Shown here: in pieces, positions 44,747 through 53,782 of the stretch
How the letters are laid out: each line of letters begins with the position of its first letter
Numbering within the stretch: position 1 is the first letter of the stretch
Assembly (NCBI GenBank): GCA_965367295.1
Contig: CBDUHN010000003.1
Coordinates: 1-64,000 of the forward strand
DNA from: JAIVHA01 sp965367295
GTDB taxonomy: Bacteria; Pseudomonadota; Gammaproteobacteria; DSM-19610
Reading direction: 5' to 3'
DNA length: 64,000 bases
Position numbers and translations under genes: made by a program
The notes under the pieces: model-generated
Seen by the model: the letters and a program-made list of their open reading frames with translations, nothing else
Told to the model about the DNA's origin: nothing
Databases searched by the model: none

Positions 44747-46039
44747 TCATACTGCCGGTGTAGATTCACCGTCGGGCAAAGGGGGGCGAGGCGGTTGTGC
44801 CGCATCCCGCTCCAGGCTGCGGGACGCCGGACTGGCCAGCACATCGGTGCCTCGCTTGCCGCGGGTCGGCACCCCCACCGCCAGCGCCATGCCCTGCCGG
44901 AAACAGTTCATGGCCTTGTCCGGCTCCCCGAGCTGTTCCAGCAGGGCACCCAGTGCCTGGTAGGTCTCCACCGTGGGGGCCATCTGGACACTGGCCTCCA
45001 GGTAGGCGCGGGCCTTGCCCCAGAGCTGATTCGCCAGGCACAGACGGCCCAGGGTCAGCAGCAGCACCGGGTCCTTTTCGTGATCCCGCAGCCAGGCCTC
45101 CGCCTCGTCCAGCCGGCGTTTGCTTTCCCCCCCTTGCAGCTGTCCATAGAGATAGACGAGCCGCTGACTCCAGCCATGCCGCAGTGCACTGCGCAACAGG
45201 CCTTCCACTTCTTCCGTCTCCCCCTGCCGCATAAGCTCGGTGACATAAATGAGCAGTAACTGTTCATCCCGGGCCAGTTCCTTCGGCAGCCAGCTCCAGG
45301 CCTCTCGTAACGCCGCCTGGTCGGCATTGCGTACGGCCTGCTCCAGCAGGGCCTGGTGGATCTCCAGGCTCAGGTGGCCATATTCCGACTCGCTGACCAC
45401 CTTGCGACGGCGCAGCTCCGGCAACAGGTTACGCAGGCTCTGCCAGTCATTGAGACGCAGGTAGAGCTTCATGAGCATTTTCAGCACATAGCCATGGCGC
45501 GGCGCGATTTCGCGCAGATGGCGCAGGGTGGCCAGGGCCTGCTCCATCTGGCCGTGGGCGATCTGCAACTCGGCCTGGCTCAGGCCCACCGCCACATCGG
45601 CCTCGGGCATACTGCCATGGGCCAGGCGCAGGTAGTGGTCGCGGCGATCATGGGCCCCCTGCTGCTGCGCGGCGCGGGCGGCGGCCAGGTAGGTGATGAG
45701 GGCGTTGTCGCTGGTGGTCGCATGGCGCACCAGGCGCTTCTCCGCTGTCGCCCAGTTTCCCTCGGCGAGTTCGATCAGCCCCTTGTTCAGAGCGTTGCGG
45801 GCCCGGCGTTCCTTACGGCGGCGTTCCCAGTACAGCATCTGGCGCGGCATCCGCCGCAGCCCGGCGAGCAGCCGAATCGCCACGTACAGGCCCACCAGGG
45901 CGATTGCCAGCACCAGCAGGGTGGTTTCCACGCTCCAGTCCCCGTAGCCGATAAGCACGTAGCCGGGATCGGGCAACGCCAGTAGCGCCACCGCCACGGC
46001 CACCAGCAGGGCCAGCAGGCCATAGATCAGCGCCTTCAT
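44747..46039 (-). CDS. hemY: HemY-like membrane TPR protein
   Basis: 430 residues. Two N-terminal membrane helices (about 3-24 and 42-62) are followed by TPR-type helical repeats, the gammaproteobacterial HemY architecture. This HemY is not the Bacillus protoporphyrinogen oxidase; its role in late heme synthesis is not biochemically settled. The start ATG overlaps the hemX stop (ATGA). It is last in the hemC-hemD-hemX-hemY run. The C-terminal tail is Pro/Arg-rich. Confidence 0.9.
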   Translation of the reverse strand: MKALIYGLLALLVAVAVALLALPDPGYVLIGYGDWSVETTLLVLAIALVGLYVAIRLLAGLRRMPRQMLYWERRRKERRARNALNKGLIELAEGNWATAEKRLVRHATTSDNALITYLAAARAAQQQGAHDRRDHYLRLAHGSMPEADVAVGLSQAELQIAHGQMEQALATLRHLREIAPRHGYVLKMLMKLYLRLNDWQSLRNLLPELRRRKVVSESEYGHLSLEIHQALLEQAVRNADQAALREAWSWLPKELARDEQLLLIYVTELMRQGETEEVEGLLRSALRHGWSQRLVYLYGQLQGGESKRRLDEAEAWLRDHEKDPVLLLTLGRLCLANQLWGKARAYLEASVQMAPTVETYQALGALLEQLGEPDKAMNCFRQGMALAVGVPTRGKRGTDVLASPASRSLERDAAQPPRPPLPDGESTPAV

Positions 46040-47370
46040 GGCTGTGCGCCTTCCACGGCCTGCGGTTCGGCGACCGCAGCCGGCTCGGCCGCATCCGGGG
46101 TGGCCTGCGGTGCCGGTTCACTGGCCGGGGTGGCCTCCTCGGCGGAAACCTCCTCGACCGGTGCCCCTTCGCCGGTGGCTTTCGACGACCCGCTCACGGC
46201 CATCTGCTGCCGCAACAGCCGCAAGGACTCGGAGACATCCGGCAACGATGGCCGGATGTCTTTCTGCGCCAGGTGGAACAGTTCGTTACTCAGGCTGGCC
46301 GTGGCCGGGTGATCCTGGTCGAAATAGGTCTGCAGCCATTGCTGGGCCGTGGCCAGTGAGGTGCGGTAATTGCCCGGGTCGGACTGCAGCAGTGCCAGGC
46401 GTGCCGATTCCAGCACCAGATGCAGGTTCTGGTACAGGAAGTACTGCTGATCCGGCGGCAGCATGGGCGTGGCGGGCTGGTTATGGGTGCGAATGGCCAG
46501 CAGGCGGCGAATCGCCTGCCAGATGACAGCCGGCACCTCGCGCCAGTCACTGGCGGCCAGGGTTTGCTGTACATCCCCGTGCTGATCCTGGGCCGGGGTG
46601 TAGCGGGCACCCGCCACCTGCAGCCCGTCGACCCGCTCTTCCAGGCTGGCCAGCGCCAGCGCCAGGCCGCTGATATCGACTCGCGGCGCGGCCTTGAGCT
46701 GGGCGATTTCCTGCGCCAGGGCCTGGCGCACCGGCAGGTAGCCGGGATCGGAAAGCGCCCGCAGCCGGTCATCGGCGGCCACCAGTGCGGCCAGCGCGGT
46801 ATCGGCGTCGCGCTGCAGCTGCAACCGCTGGTTGGCGATGCGCAGCAGGTATTCCACCTCGGAGAGCAGCCAGCCATCCTGACTGCGCCCCATCTGGGCC
46901 CGCATCAGGGCAACGGTTCGCTCGACATCCTGCTGGGCTTCCTCCAGCTTCGCCGACACGTCACGCTGGTCGCGAGCGGCCGCATCAAGACTGCGTTCCA
47001 CCTCCATCTGCATGCTGTCGATGCGACGCGCGGTATCCTGCAGGCGGCTTTCCAGACCGCTGCTGCGGGTCTGTGCCTGCTGCACATCCTGCTGGCGTCC
47101 GGCTACCACACGATCCACCTCGCGCCAGGTGAAAAAGGCGGTCACGGCAACGCCGATGCCGACAATGATGGCCACCACGGCCAGCCCCAGCGCCAGGCGC
47201 CCGGAGCGCCCATCGGGGCCGGCCACAGCGGGTGCCACCGGGTGCCCGTCTCCGGGCTCGGCGCGATTCGGGCGAGGGCGGTGCGGCTTGCCCGGGGCAG
47301 GTTTGGCGGCCACATCCTTCGGTGCGGGGGCCGCGGGCGGGGTTTTGTTGTCGGTTTCCTGCTCACTCAT
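46036..47370 (-). CDS. hemX: HemX (uroporphyrinogen-III C-methyltransferase-like membrane protein)
   Basis: 444 residues. A Pro/Ala/Lys-rich N-terminal tail, one membrane helix at about 52-74, a coiled coil (about 80-150) and a helical domain with YLLRIANQRLQLQRDADTAL, which marks the HemX family. Although annotated as a methyltransferase, it lacks the SAM-binding fold of CobA/CysG, so enzymatic activity is doubtful. Start MSEQETDN at 47370 has AAGGAAG upstream. A Glu/Ala/Pro-rich tail follows. It couples to hemY by ATGA overlap. Confidence 0.9.
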   Translation of the reverse strand: MSEQETDNKTPPAAPAPKDVAAKPAPGKPHRPRPNRAEPGDGHPVAPAVAGPDGRSGRLALGLAVVAIIVGIGVAVTAFFTWREVDRVVAGRQQDVQQAQTRSSGLESRLQDTARRIDSMQMEVERSLDAAARDQRDVSAKLEEAQQDVERTVALMRAQMGRSQDGWLLSEVEYLLRIANQRLQLQRDADTALAALVAADDRLRALSDPGYLPVRQALAQEIAQLKAAPRVDISGLALALASLEERVDGLQVAGARYTPAQDQHGDVQQTLAASDWREVPAVIWQAIRRLLAIRTHNQPATPMLPPDQQYFLYQNLHLVLESARLALLQSDPGNYRTSLATAQQWLQTYFDQDHPATASLSNELFHLAQKDIRPSLPDVSESLRLLRQQMAVSGSSKATGEGAPVEEVSAEEATPASEPAPQATPDAAEPAAVAEPQAVEGAQP

Positions 47371-47459
47371 GCCTTGCTTCCTTCTGGACCCGCGCGCGGG
47401 CACCGCCTTTGTCTATCCGGAATGGAGCCACGCTACGATATTCAATGATCCTGCTGTCG

Positions 47460-48233
47460 CTACTGCCGCAGCGCCATCAGCATCCCGGCGTCGGTGGCGT
47501 CGGCCGCGACCGTGATGGCGCCATGGCAATCCAGCTCCTGTGCCACCGCACGAACCCGCTCGCTGGCTACGACCAGGGGGGTCGCCCGCAGCAGGTCTTC
47601 CCCGGCCGGCCCCAGCAATGTAAACAGGTTACGCAAACTTTCCACGCTGGTCACGGTTACCACATCGACACCGCCCTTCTGCCAGCGGCGTAGCAGCAAT
47701 GCAGCATCGCTGTCCGGACATACCCGCCGATAGACCTCGGCATAGGTCACTTCCGCGCCACGGGCACGCAGGGCCTCCGCCAGGGTTTCTCGACCACCGT
47801 TGCCGCGCACGATCAGCACGCGCCGGTGACGCATGTCCTGCAGGGCCGGTAACGCCAGCAGGGCCTCGCTGTTGTGGCCCGTTTCCGGCACCAGCGTCAC
47901 CGACAGGCCTTCTTCCACGAGGGCCGCCGCGGTGCGGCTGCCAACGGCGGCAATAGCCGTCGATGTCGGCCAGTCACCAGGCCCCGGGAGCCATTCCAGG
48001 CCATATTGTACGGCGTTGACGCTGATAAAGATGAGCAGATCAAATTGATCGAGCCGTTCGGCAACGGCCGCGACCGCAGCGGGATCGGCGGCCGGTGCGA
48101 TCGCCAGCACCGGGAAGCGGACCGCCTCAGCGCCGGCCTGCGCCAGCAGGGTACAAAAGGGTTCCGCCTGGTGCGCCGGCCGGGTTACCAGCACCCGCAG
48201 CCCTTCCAGGGATGCCGCCACCTTTGTAGTCAT
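47460..48233 (-). CDS. hemD: Uroporphyrinogen-III synthase
   Basis: 257 residues of two Rossmann-like halves. It closes and inverts ring D of hydroxymethylbilane to give uroporphyrinogen III. Family sequences are RVLVTRPAHQAEPF, LIFISVNAVQYGLEW, AAVGSRTAAAL and VVTVTSVESLRNLF. The start at 48233 is preferred to 48242 because of ribosome-site spacing. It lies 54 bp after hemC. Confidence 0.93.
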   Translation of the reverse strand: MTTKVAASLEGLRVLVTRPAHQAEPFCTLLAQAGAEAVRFPVLAIAPAADPAAVAAVAERLDQFDLLIFISVNAVQYGLEWLPGPGDWPTSTAIAAVGSRTAAALVEEGLSVTLVPETGHNSEALLALPALQDMRHRRVLIVRGNGGRETLAEALRARGAEVTYAEVYRRVCPDSDAALLLRRWQKGGVDVVTVTSVESLRNLFTLLGPAGEDLLRATPLVVASERVRAVAQELDCHGAITVAADATDAGMLMALRQ

Positions 48234-48287
48234 ACTCTGCATCCGTCCCGATGATGACCCGCGCCGAGCCGCGCAGCCTGCCGGTGT

Positions 48288-49220
48288 TCAGGTGCCGGCG
48301 TACACGGCCTCCAGGATTTCCCGGGCACCTCGCGACAGCAGGTCGTCGCCCAGCACCTGCCCCAGCTCCTCGGCGTCCTCGGGGCGGCCGCTGATGACGC
48401 CCTGGACCATCTCCGAGCCGTCGGGGCGGCCGACGATGGCGCGCAGCACGATCACGCCATGATCGAAATCGGCATAGCCACCGATCGGCACCTGGCAACC
48501 GCCCTGCAGACGTTCGTTGAGCGCCCGCTCGGCCTGCACGCGGGTGAAGGTCTTGTGATCATGCAGCGGCTGGATGAGGTTCTGCACCCGCACATCGTTG
48601 CTGCGGCATTCAATCCCGATGGCGCCCTGGCCGATGGCGGGCACGAAATTCTCCGGCAGCAGGGCGTCGGCGATCCGCTCTGCCATCTGCAGGCGCTTGA
48701 GACCGGCACAGGCAAGCAGGATGGCGTCGTATTCACCGTTGTCGAGCTTTTGCAGGCGGGTGTTCACATTGCCACGCAGGTCGATGATCTCCAGGTCCGG
48801 GCGCAACACCCGCAGCTGACACTGGCGCCGCAGGCTGGAGGAGCCCACCCGGGCACCGTCCGGCAGGTCGGCCAGGGTCTTGTAGCGATTGGATACGAAG
48901 GCATCACGGGGGTCCTCGCGGCTGAGGATCGCGCCCAGGCCCAGGCCCTCCGGCAGTTCCACCGGCACATCTTTCATGGAATGAACCGCGATGTCCGCCC
49001 GTCCCTCCAGCATGCCCTGTTCGAGTTCCTTGACGAACAGCCCCTTGCCACCCACCTTGGCCAGCGGGGTATCGAGGATCACATCACCCTGGGTGGTCAT
49101 GGTGACCAGCTCCACCTCCAGCCCGGGATGGTGGGCCAGCAGGCCGGCGCGCACGTGCTCCGCCTGCCAGAGGGCAAGGGGACTCTTTCGTGTGGCAATA
49201 CGAAGGATGTTGTCAGACAT
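48288..49220 (-). CDS. hemC: Porphobilinogen deaminase (hydroxymethylbilane synthase)
   Basis: 310 residues. It polymerises four porphobilinogens. Motifs: LRIATRKSPLALWQAEHV, HSMKDVP, GSSLRRQCQL, LRGNVNTRLQKL and NERLQGGCQVPIGGYA, where the cysteine holds the dipyrromethane cofactor. The start at 49220 (MSDNILRIA) fits the family; the longer frame to 49310 is rejected. The divergent gap to the thioredoxin-like gene has a perfect GCCGCTGCAGCGGC palindrome. Confidence 0.96.
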   Translation of the reverse strand: MSDNILRIATRKSPLALWQAEHVRAGLLAHHPGLEVELVTMTTQGDVILDTPLAKVGGKGLFVKELEQGMLEGRADIAVHSMKDVPVELPEGLGLGAILSREDPRDAFVSNRYKTLADLPDGARVGSSSLRRQCQLRVLRPDLEIIDLRGNVNTRLQKLDNGEYDAILLACAGLKRLQMAERIADALLPENFVPAIGQGAIGIECRSNDVRVQNLIQPLHDHKTFTRVQAERALNERLQGGCQVPIGGYADFDHGVIVLRAIVGRPDGSEMVQGVISGRPEDAEELGQVLGDDLLSRGAREILEAVYAGT

Positions 49221-49318
49221 AATGATCGGGTACTGTTTCAGCGTGGCCGTGCCCAAAAGCCGCTGCAGCGGCACGGTTTTATAACGGATTGAATTGAGCG
49301 GTAGGAGCATAACGAGTC

Positions 49319-49843
49319 GTGAAGAGAACTGGCAAGTGGAATCTGGCCTTTCCGGCCCTGGTATTGACCCTGATCAGCGGCGCCCTGTGGGCCAGCGCTG
49401 CCATCCAGGTCCCCCTCGGCAAGCAGTTGCAGCAAGATGCGCGCAGCTCCGCCCACAGCGATCGCCCCATCATGCTGGTGTTCGCGGCGCGCTACTGCCA
49501 CTACTGCGAACTGCTGGAAGAGGAGATCCTGCGCCCCATGCTCCTGAGTGGTGATTACGAACAGCAGGTCATCATGCGCAAGCTGTTGGTGGACAGCGAT
49601 CTGCCCATCGAGGACTTCGACGGCCACCAGCGGAAACCCGCCGAGCTGTCCCGCCGCTACGGGATCAAGGTGACCCCCACGGTGCTGTTCGTGGACGCAG
49701 CGGGCAACGAACTGGCAGAACGCATGGTGGGCATCAATACCGTCGAGATGTACGGTGGTTACCTGGATGCCGCCATCGAGGAGGCGCGGGGGAAGCTCGT
49801 GAACCGGAAACGAGCCCAGACGACGGTGGTGCAGCCCTTATAG
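49319..49843 (+). CDS. Periplasmic thioredoxin-fold protein (SoxW/thioredoxin-like)
   Basis: 174 residues starting with GTG. A signal peptide (FPALVLTLISGALWASA, cleavage near residue 27) is followed by a thioredoxin fold with the redox pair ARYCHYCELLEEEI (CHYC) and the cis-proline VTPTVLFVDAAGNE. It is a periplasmic thiol reductase or chaperone, similar to SoxW or DsbE-type proteins. It sits between hemC and the algR gene, where these are adjacent in Pseudomonas, so it looks inserted. Its partner protein is unknown. Confidence 0.85.
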   Translation: MKRTGKWNLAFPALVLTLISGALWASAAIQVPLGKQLQQDARSSAHSDRPIMLVFAARYCHYCELLEEEILRPMLLSGDYEQQVIMRKLLVDSDLPIEDFDGHQRKPAELSRRYGIKVTPTVLFVDAAGNELAERMVGINTVEMYGGYLDAAIEEARGKLVNRKRAQTTVVQPL

Positions 49844-50086
49844 CGGTGAATTCATCGGTGGGGTATGTCTCGCGACCCTGCCGATGATCTGCATTGCGGC
49901 TAGATCATATTGATTCCGCCCTTTGCCGGGTGCCGTGTTTCTGTAGATGCAAATTTATTCGGAGGCATTTCGTCTGATTTGGCAATATGGATAAATTCGC
50001 ACCTACAGGTGGCAACCGCAGTATTTATAGCAAGATCGCAATATCCGGATGGCACCCGAGCCCCGTTGGTGCAGCCGAGCATCGCA
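49844..50086. other. Intergenic stretch before the hairpin-rich repeat
   Basis: Nothing recognisable was found in 49844-50086. An open frame at 49910-50593 overlaps the repeats and algR antisense and is treated as spurious. Confidence 0.4.
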
Positions 50087-50346
50087 GGAAAAATCGGGTC
50101 AAGCGCGCAACTGTCTGAGCCGCGCAGCGGCGAGTTTTGCGCGCGCCGATTTTTCCGAGAAGCGCAGGGTACCCGCGTAGCGGGCAAGCCGCCGGGTGGC
50201 CTTCTCTTTGGTTACTTTCTCTTGGCCAGGCAAGAGAAAGTAACCCGCCCGGGAAGGGCGGAAGGAAACCCATGGAGCGGCAGGCAAATTAAAAAACGCC
50301 GCCCGAAGGCAAATTCGGGCCTACGGGCCACCCGGGAAGGGCGGAA
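50087..50346. repeat. Hairpin-rich interspersed repeat element
   Basis: Nested palindromes dominate: GGAAAAATCGG/CCGATTTTTCC (50087, 50146) around GCGCGCAA/TTGCGCGC and GCCGC/GCGGC; a 15-bp perfect pair GGTTACTTTCTCTTG/CAAGAGAAAGTAACC (50210-50224, 50231-50245); GCCCGAA/TTCGGGC (50301, 50314). A 16-bp direct repeat CCCGGGAAGGGCGGAA occurs at 50248 and 50331. I recall this type in many proteobacteria, where its open frames are annotated as small GYFLLARQEKVT proteins. Confidence 0.65.
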
Positions 50347-50396
50347 ACAGCGTGATAGAGTAGCCATCGAAATAACGGCAAGGCGCGAACCCCACC

Positions 50397-51122
50397 CTAC
50401 ACCTGCCGCAGCCAGCGCCGCAGGTCCGGCGCATGGCGGCGGCTCACCTCCAGCCGTTCCTCCACCCCGTCCAGCACCACCAGACAGCGACCCTCGGCAT
50501 CCTTTTCCAGGCCCTTTACATAGGCCCGCGCCACCAGGGCATTGCGGTGGATGCGCAGAAACCGCTCACCGAATTCCTGCTCCAGGGCCTTAAGCGGCTC
50601 CTCGATCAGCAATGACTGCTCCGCATCCCGCACCGTGACGTACTTGTTGTCGGCCTGGAAATAACGGATGTCCTCCAGGGGCATGACCTGCAGCGCACCG
50701 CGCACCCGGGCACAGATATGGGTACGGGCCGAAGCCTCCTGCTCCACCTCCCCAAGTTGGGCACGGGTCAGGCGGCGCGCCTTTTCCACCGCCTTTTCCA
50801 CCCGCTCACGGCGCACCGGCTTGAGCAGGTAGTCCACCGCGTGGGCCTCAAACGCCTCCAGGGCATGTTCTTCATAGGCCGTGGTGAACACCACCGCCGG
50901 TGGCGATTCCAGCGCCGCCAGGTGCCGCGCCGCTTCCATACCGTCCATCACCGGCATACGGATATCGAGAAACACCAGGTCCGGCTGCCGGGTTGCGCAC
51001 TCCAGCAGGGCATCACGGCCGTTGGCGGCCTCACCACACACCTCCAGGCCATCCAGTTCCTCGACGATGCGGCGCAGGCGCTCCCGGGCCAGGGCCTCGT
51101 CATCGACGATCAGGCATTTCAC
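50397..51122 (-). CDS. algR: LytTR-family response regulator AlgR
   Basis: 241 residues. The receiver domain (1-120) has D53 in LVFLDIRM. The C-terminal LytTR DNA-binding domain (about 140-241) includes FQADNKYVTVRD, FLRIHRNALVARAYV. In Pseudomonas AlgR controls twitching, rhamnolipid and alginate genes and sits next to hemC, as here apart from the insert. The start ATG overlaps the algZ stop. Confidence 0.93.
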   Translation of the reverse strand: MKCLIVDDEALARERLRRIVEELDGLEVCGEAANGRDALLECATRQPDLVFLDIRMPVMDGMEAARHLAALESPPAVVFTTAYEEHALEAFEAHAVDYLLKPVRRERVEKAVEKARRLTRAQLGEVEQEASARTHICARVRGALQVMPLEDIRYFQADNKYVTVRDAEQSLLIEEPLKALEQEFGERFLRIHRNALVARAYVKGLEKDAEGRCLVVLDGVEERLEVSRRHAPDLRRWLRQV

Positions 51123-52192
51123 GGGGCCACCTCGCGTGGGAACCGTAGCTCCACTTCATAGCGCTGATCGCGTTGTTCCGCATTGAGGCTGGCCTCGTGG
51201 CCATAGGCCAGCGCCAGACGCTGGCGGATATTGTCCTGGGCAATGCGGTTTCCCTCGTGGCGCCCGGCGGGTAACCGCCCGGGCGTGGGATTACTGACCC
51301 GGACCACCACCTCGCGCTCGTCGGAGCGTGCCCAGACCCGGATCACGCCACCCTCGGCCAAAGGTTCGATGCCGTGATAGATGGCATTTTCCACCAGCGG
51401 TTGCAGCATCAGCGAGGGCACCAGCAGATCGTCGGGCAGATTGATCAGCTCCCAGTCGACTTCCAGCCGGTCACCAAGCCGCAGGCTCTCCAGTTGCACA
51501 TACTGCCGGGTGATGGCGACTTCATCGGCCAGACGGACCCGGTCGCGGGCATCCGCCAGGGTGACACGGAACAGATCGGCAAGATCCTGTACAGCCTCCT
51601 CGGCCACGGCGGGCTGGCTGCGAGTCAGGGCAGCGATGGTATTGAGGCTGTTGAACAGAAAATGGGGACGGATACGGGCCTGCAGGGCCTGCAGACGGGC
51701 CAGCGCCTCGGCCTGCACCTGGCACCGCCACTGATGCTGGACGAACAGGTAGCGCAGCACCAGGGCATGGATGATGGCGCCAATGGCCAGGTTACGGAGC
51801 AGGAATTCGGTATGGCCCAGGTCACCGATCTCCGCCAGCATGCCCTGCTGACTCAGGGCGCGGAAGGCCAGCTCACTCAATGCCAGGGTCACCAGCAGCA
51901 ACAGCAAATAGCCAAGCACGGCTGCCGCGATATTGCCAAGGCGGGACAAGCCCTGCCGCAGACCACACAACAGGGCGGCACTGGTCAGGGCTACCCACTG
52001 GATGAACAGCGACATCAGTCCGAGGCGGTTCCAGAAATCGGTACGGGGCGCATCGGCCAGTGCCAGGATAAAGGCCAGCAGTTCGGCAATGATCACCACG
52101 CCGAACACCAGGCGGATATTGCAGAAATCCGGCAGGAACAACGCATCGTCCCTGGGGCGGGGCAGGGCATGGCGCCCGGTTTTGTTATTCAT
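51119..52192 (-). CDS. algZ: LytS-type sensor histidine kinase AlgZ (FimS)
   Basis: 357 residues. Several N-terminal membrane helices (about 28-175), then a His-kinase domain with ARIRPHFLFNSLNTI, where the histidine is the likely phospho-site, and a HATPase with LQPLVENAIYHGI and DNIRQRLALAYG. It partners AlgR. I set the start at MNNKTGRHALP (52192); the frame continues to 52357 through the argH promoter region. Overlap with algR (ATGA) couples them. Confidence 0.9.
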   Translation of the reverse strand: MNNKTGRHALPRPRDDALFLPDFCNIRLVFGVVIIAELLAFILALADAPRTDFWNRLGLMSLFIQWVALTSAALLCGLRQGLSRLGNIAAAVLGYLLLLLVTLALSELAFRALSQQGMLAEIGDLGHTEFLLRNLAIGAIIHALVLRYLFVQHQWRCQVQAEALARLQALQARIRPHFLFNSLNTIAALTRSQPAVAEEAVQDLADLFRVTLADARDRVRLADEVAITRQYVQLESLRLGDRLEVDWELINLPDDLLVPSLMLQPLVENAIYHGIEPLAEGGVIRVWARSDEREVVVRVSNPTPGRLPAGRHEGNRIAQDNIRQRLALAYGHEASLNAEQRDQRYEVELRFPREVAP

Positions 52193-52314
52193 GGCGCGAG
52201 TTTCGAACGGAAACGGGCGGCACGCAAGCCTTGCTCCGGGCAATGCGATCTTGCATCTGTCACCGAAATGGATCGCACCACAGGTGATCGCGTAATGGGC
52301 GACGGTATTTGGTT

Positions 52315-52320
52315 TATACT
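52315..52320 (+). promoter_or_regulatory. -10 element of argH
   Basis: TATACT lies 35 nt before the argH ATG. The -35 is weak (near 52292). Confidence 0.4.
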
Positions 52321-52355
52321 GGCGGCCCAATTTTCTCACCGGATCAGCCGTCAAC

Positions 52356-53747
52356 ATGAGTCAGCACAACAGCGACAAGCCCTGGGGCGGGCGCTTCACC
52401 GAATCCACCGATGCCTTCGTGGAGGCCTTCACCGCCTCGGTCACCTTTGACCAGCGCCTGTACCGCTACGACATCGCCGGCTCCATGGCCCACGCACGCA
52501 TGCTGGCCCGGGCGGGCATCCTCAGCGATACGGAACGGGATCAGATCCTGGCGGGCCTGGAGAATATCCAGGGCGAGATCGAACGCGGTGAATTCGAGTG
52601 GTCGGTGGCGTTGGAAGACGTGCACATGAACATCGAGGCACGGCTGACCGCGGCCATCGGCGAGGCCGGCAAGAAACTGCATACCGGCCGTTCCCGCAAC
52701 GACCAGGTGGCCACCGACATCCGCCTCTACCTGCGTGACGAAATCGATGCCGTCCGTGCGGAGCTGCTGCGCCTGCAACAGGGGTTGGTGGATCTCGCCG
52801 AACGCGAGGCCGACACCATCCTGCCCGGCTTCACCCACCTGCAGGTGGCCATGCCGGTGACCTTCGGCCATCACATGCTGGCCTGGTTCGAGATGCTGGA
52901 ACGGGACCGTCAGCGCCTGGCCGATTGCCGCAAGCGGGTCAACATCATGCCACTGGGCGCCGCCGCGCTGGCCGGCACCAGCTACCCCATCGACCGCGCC
53001 TACACCGCCGAACTGCTGGGTTTCGATGCGCCGGCCGAGAACTCCCTCGATGCCGTCAGCGACCGTGACTTCATCATCGAGTTCAACGCCTGCGCGGCGC
53101 TGATCATGACCCACCTGTCGCGCTTCTCCGAGGAACTGATCCTGTGGTCCTCGGCACAGTTCGATTTCATCGACCTGCCCGATCGCTTCTGCACCGGCTC
53201 CAGCATCATGCCGCAGAAGAAAAATCCGGATGTGCCCGAGCTGGTGCGCGGCAAGACCGGCCGTGTGTATGGCCATCTCATCGGCCTGCTCACCCTGATG
53301 AAGGGCCAGCCGCTGGCCTACAACAAGGACAACCAGGAAGACAAGGAGCCACTGTTCGATACCGTCGACACCCTCATGGGATCGCTGCGCGTGTTCGCCG
53401 ACATGATGCCGGCACTACAGGTCAAGGCCGAACACATGCTCACGGCGGCGCGCAGCGGCTTCTCCACCGCCACCGACCTGGCCGACTATCTGGTGGGCAG
53501 GGGGCTGGCCTTCCGCGATGCCCACGAGGTAGTGGGCAAGGCCGTGCGTTACGGCATCGAGCAGGGCCGGGATCTGGCGGAGATGTCGCTGGAGGAATTG
53601 CAGCAGTTCTCGACCATCATCCATGAGGATGTGTTCGCGGTGCTGACCCTGGAGGGTTCGGTGGCCGCGCGCGATCACATTGGCGGTACAGCACCGGCTC
53701 AGGTGCGGGCGGCCATTGCGCGGGCACGGCAGAGGCTGTCCGTCTGA
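52356..53747 (+). CDS. argH: Argininosuccinate lyase
   Basis: 463 residues of the fumarase/aspartase superfamily. It splits argininosuccinate into arginine and fumarate. Motifs: KPWGGRFTE, TGRSRNDQVATD and the signature GSSIMPQKKNPDVPEL. Divergent from algZ, the Pseudomonas arrangement. Confidence 0.97.
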   Translation: MSQHNSDKPWGGRFTESTDAFVEAFTASVTFDQRLYRYDIAGSMAHARMLARAGILSDTERDQILAGLENIQGEIERGEFEWSVALEDVHMNIEARLTAAIGEAGKKLHTGRSRNDQVATDIRLYLRDEIDAVRAELLRLQQGLVDLAEREADTILPGFTHLQVAMPVTFGHHMLAWFEMLERDRQRLADCRKRVNIMPLGAAALAGTSYPIDRAYTAELLGFDAPAENSLDAVSDRDFIIEFNACAALIMTHLSRFSEELILWSSAQFDFIDLPDRFCTGSSIMPQKKNPDVPELVRGKTGRVYGHLIGLLTLMKGQPLAYNKDNQEDKEPLFDTVDTLMGSLRVFADMMPALQVKAEHMLTAARSGFSTATDLADYLVGRGLAFRDAHEVVGKAVRYGIEQGRDLAEMSLEELQQFSTIIHEDVFAVLTLEGSVAARDHIGGTAPAQVRAAIARARQRLSV

Positions 53748-53782
53748 GTGTATCCGGATTCATTCGAACCCGCGGGCCGGCA

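Noticed and set aside
49910..50593. 227-codon plus-strand frame
   Set aside because: It crosses non-coding hairpin repeats and the antisense of algR; its GYFLLARQEKVT segment is a known artefact of the repeat.
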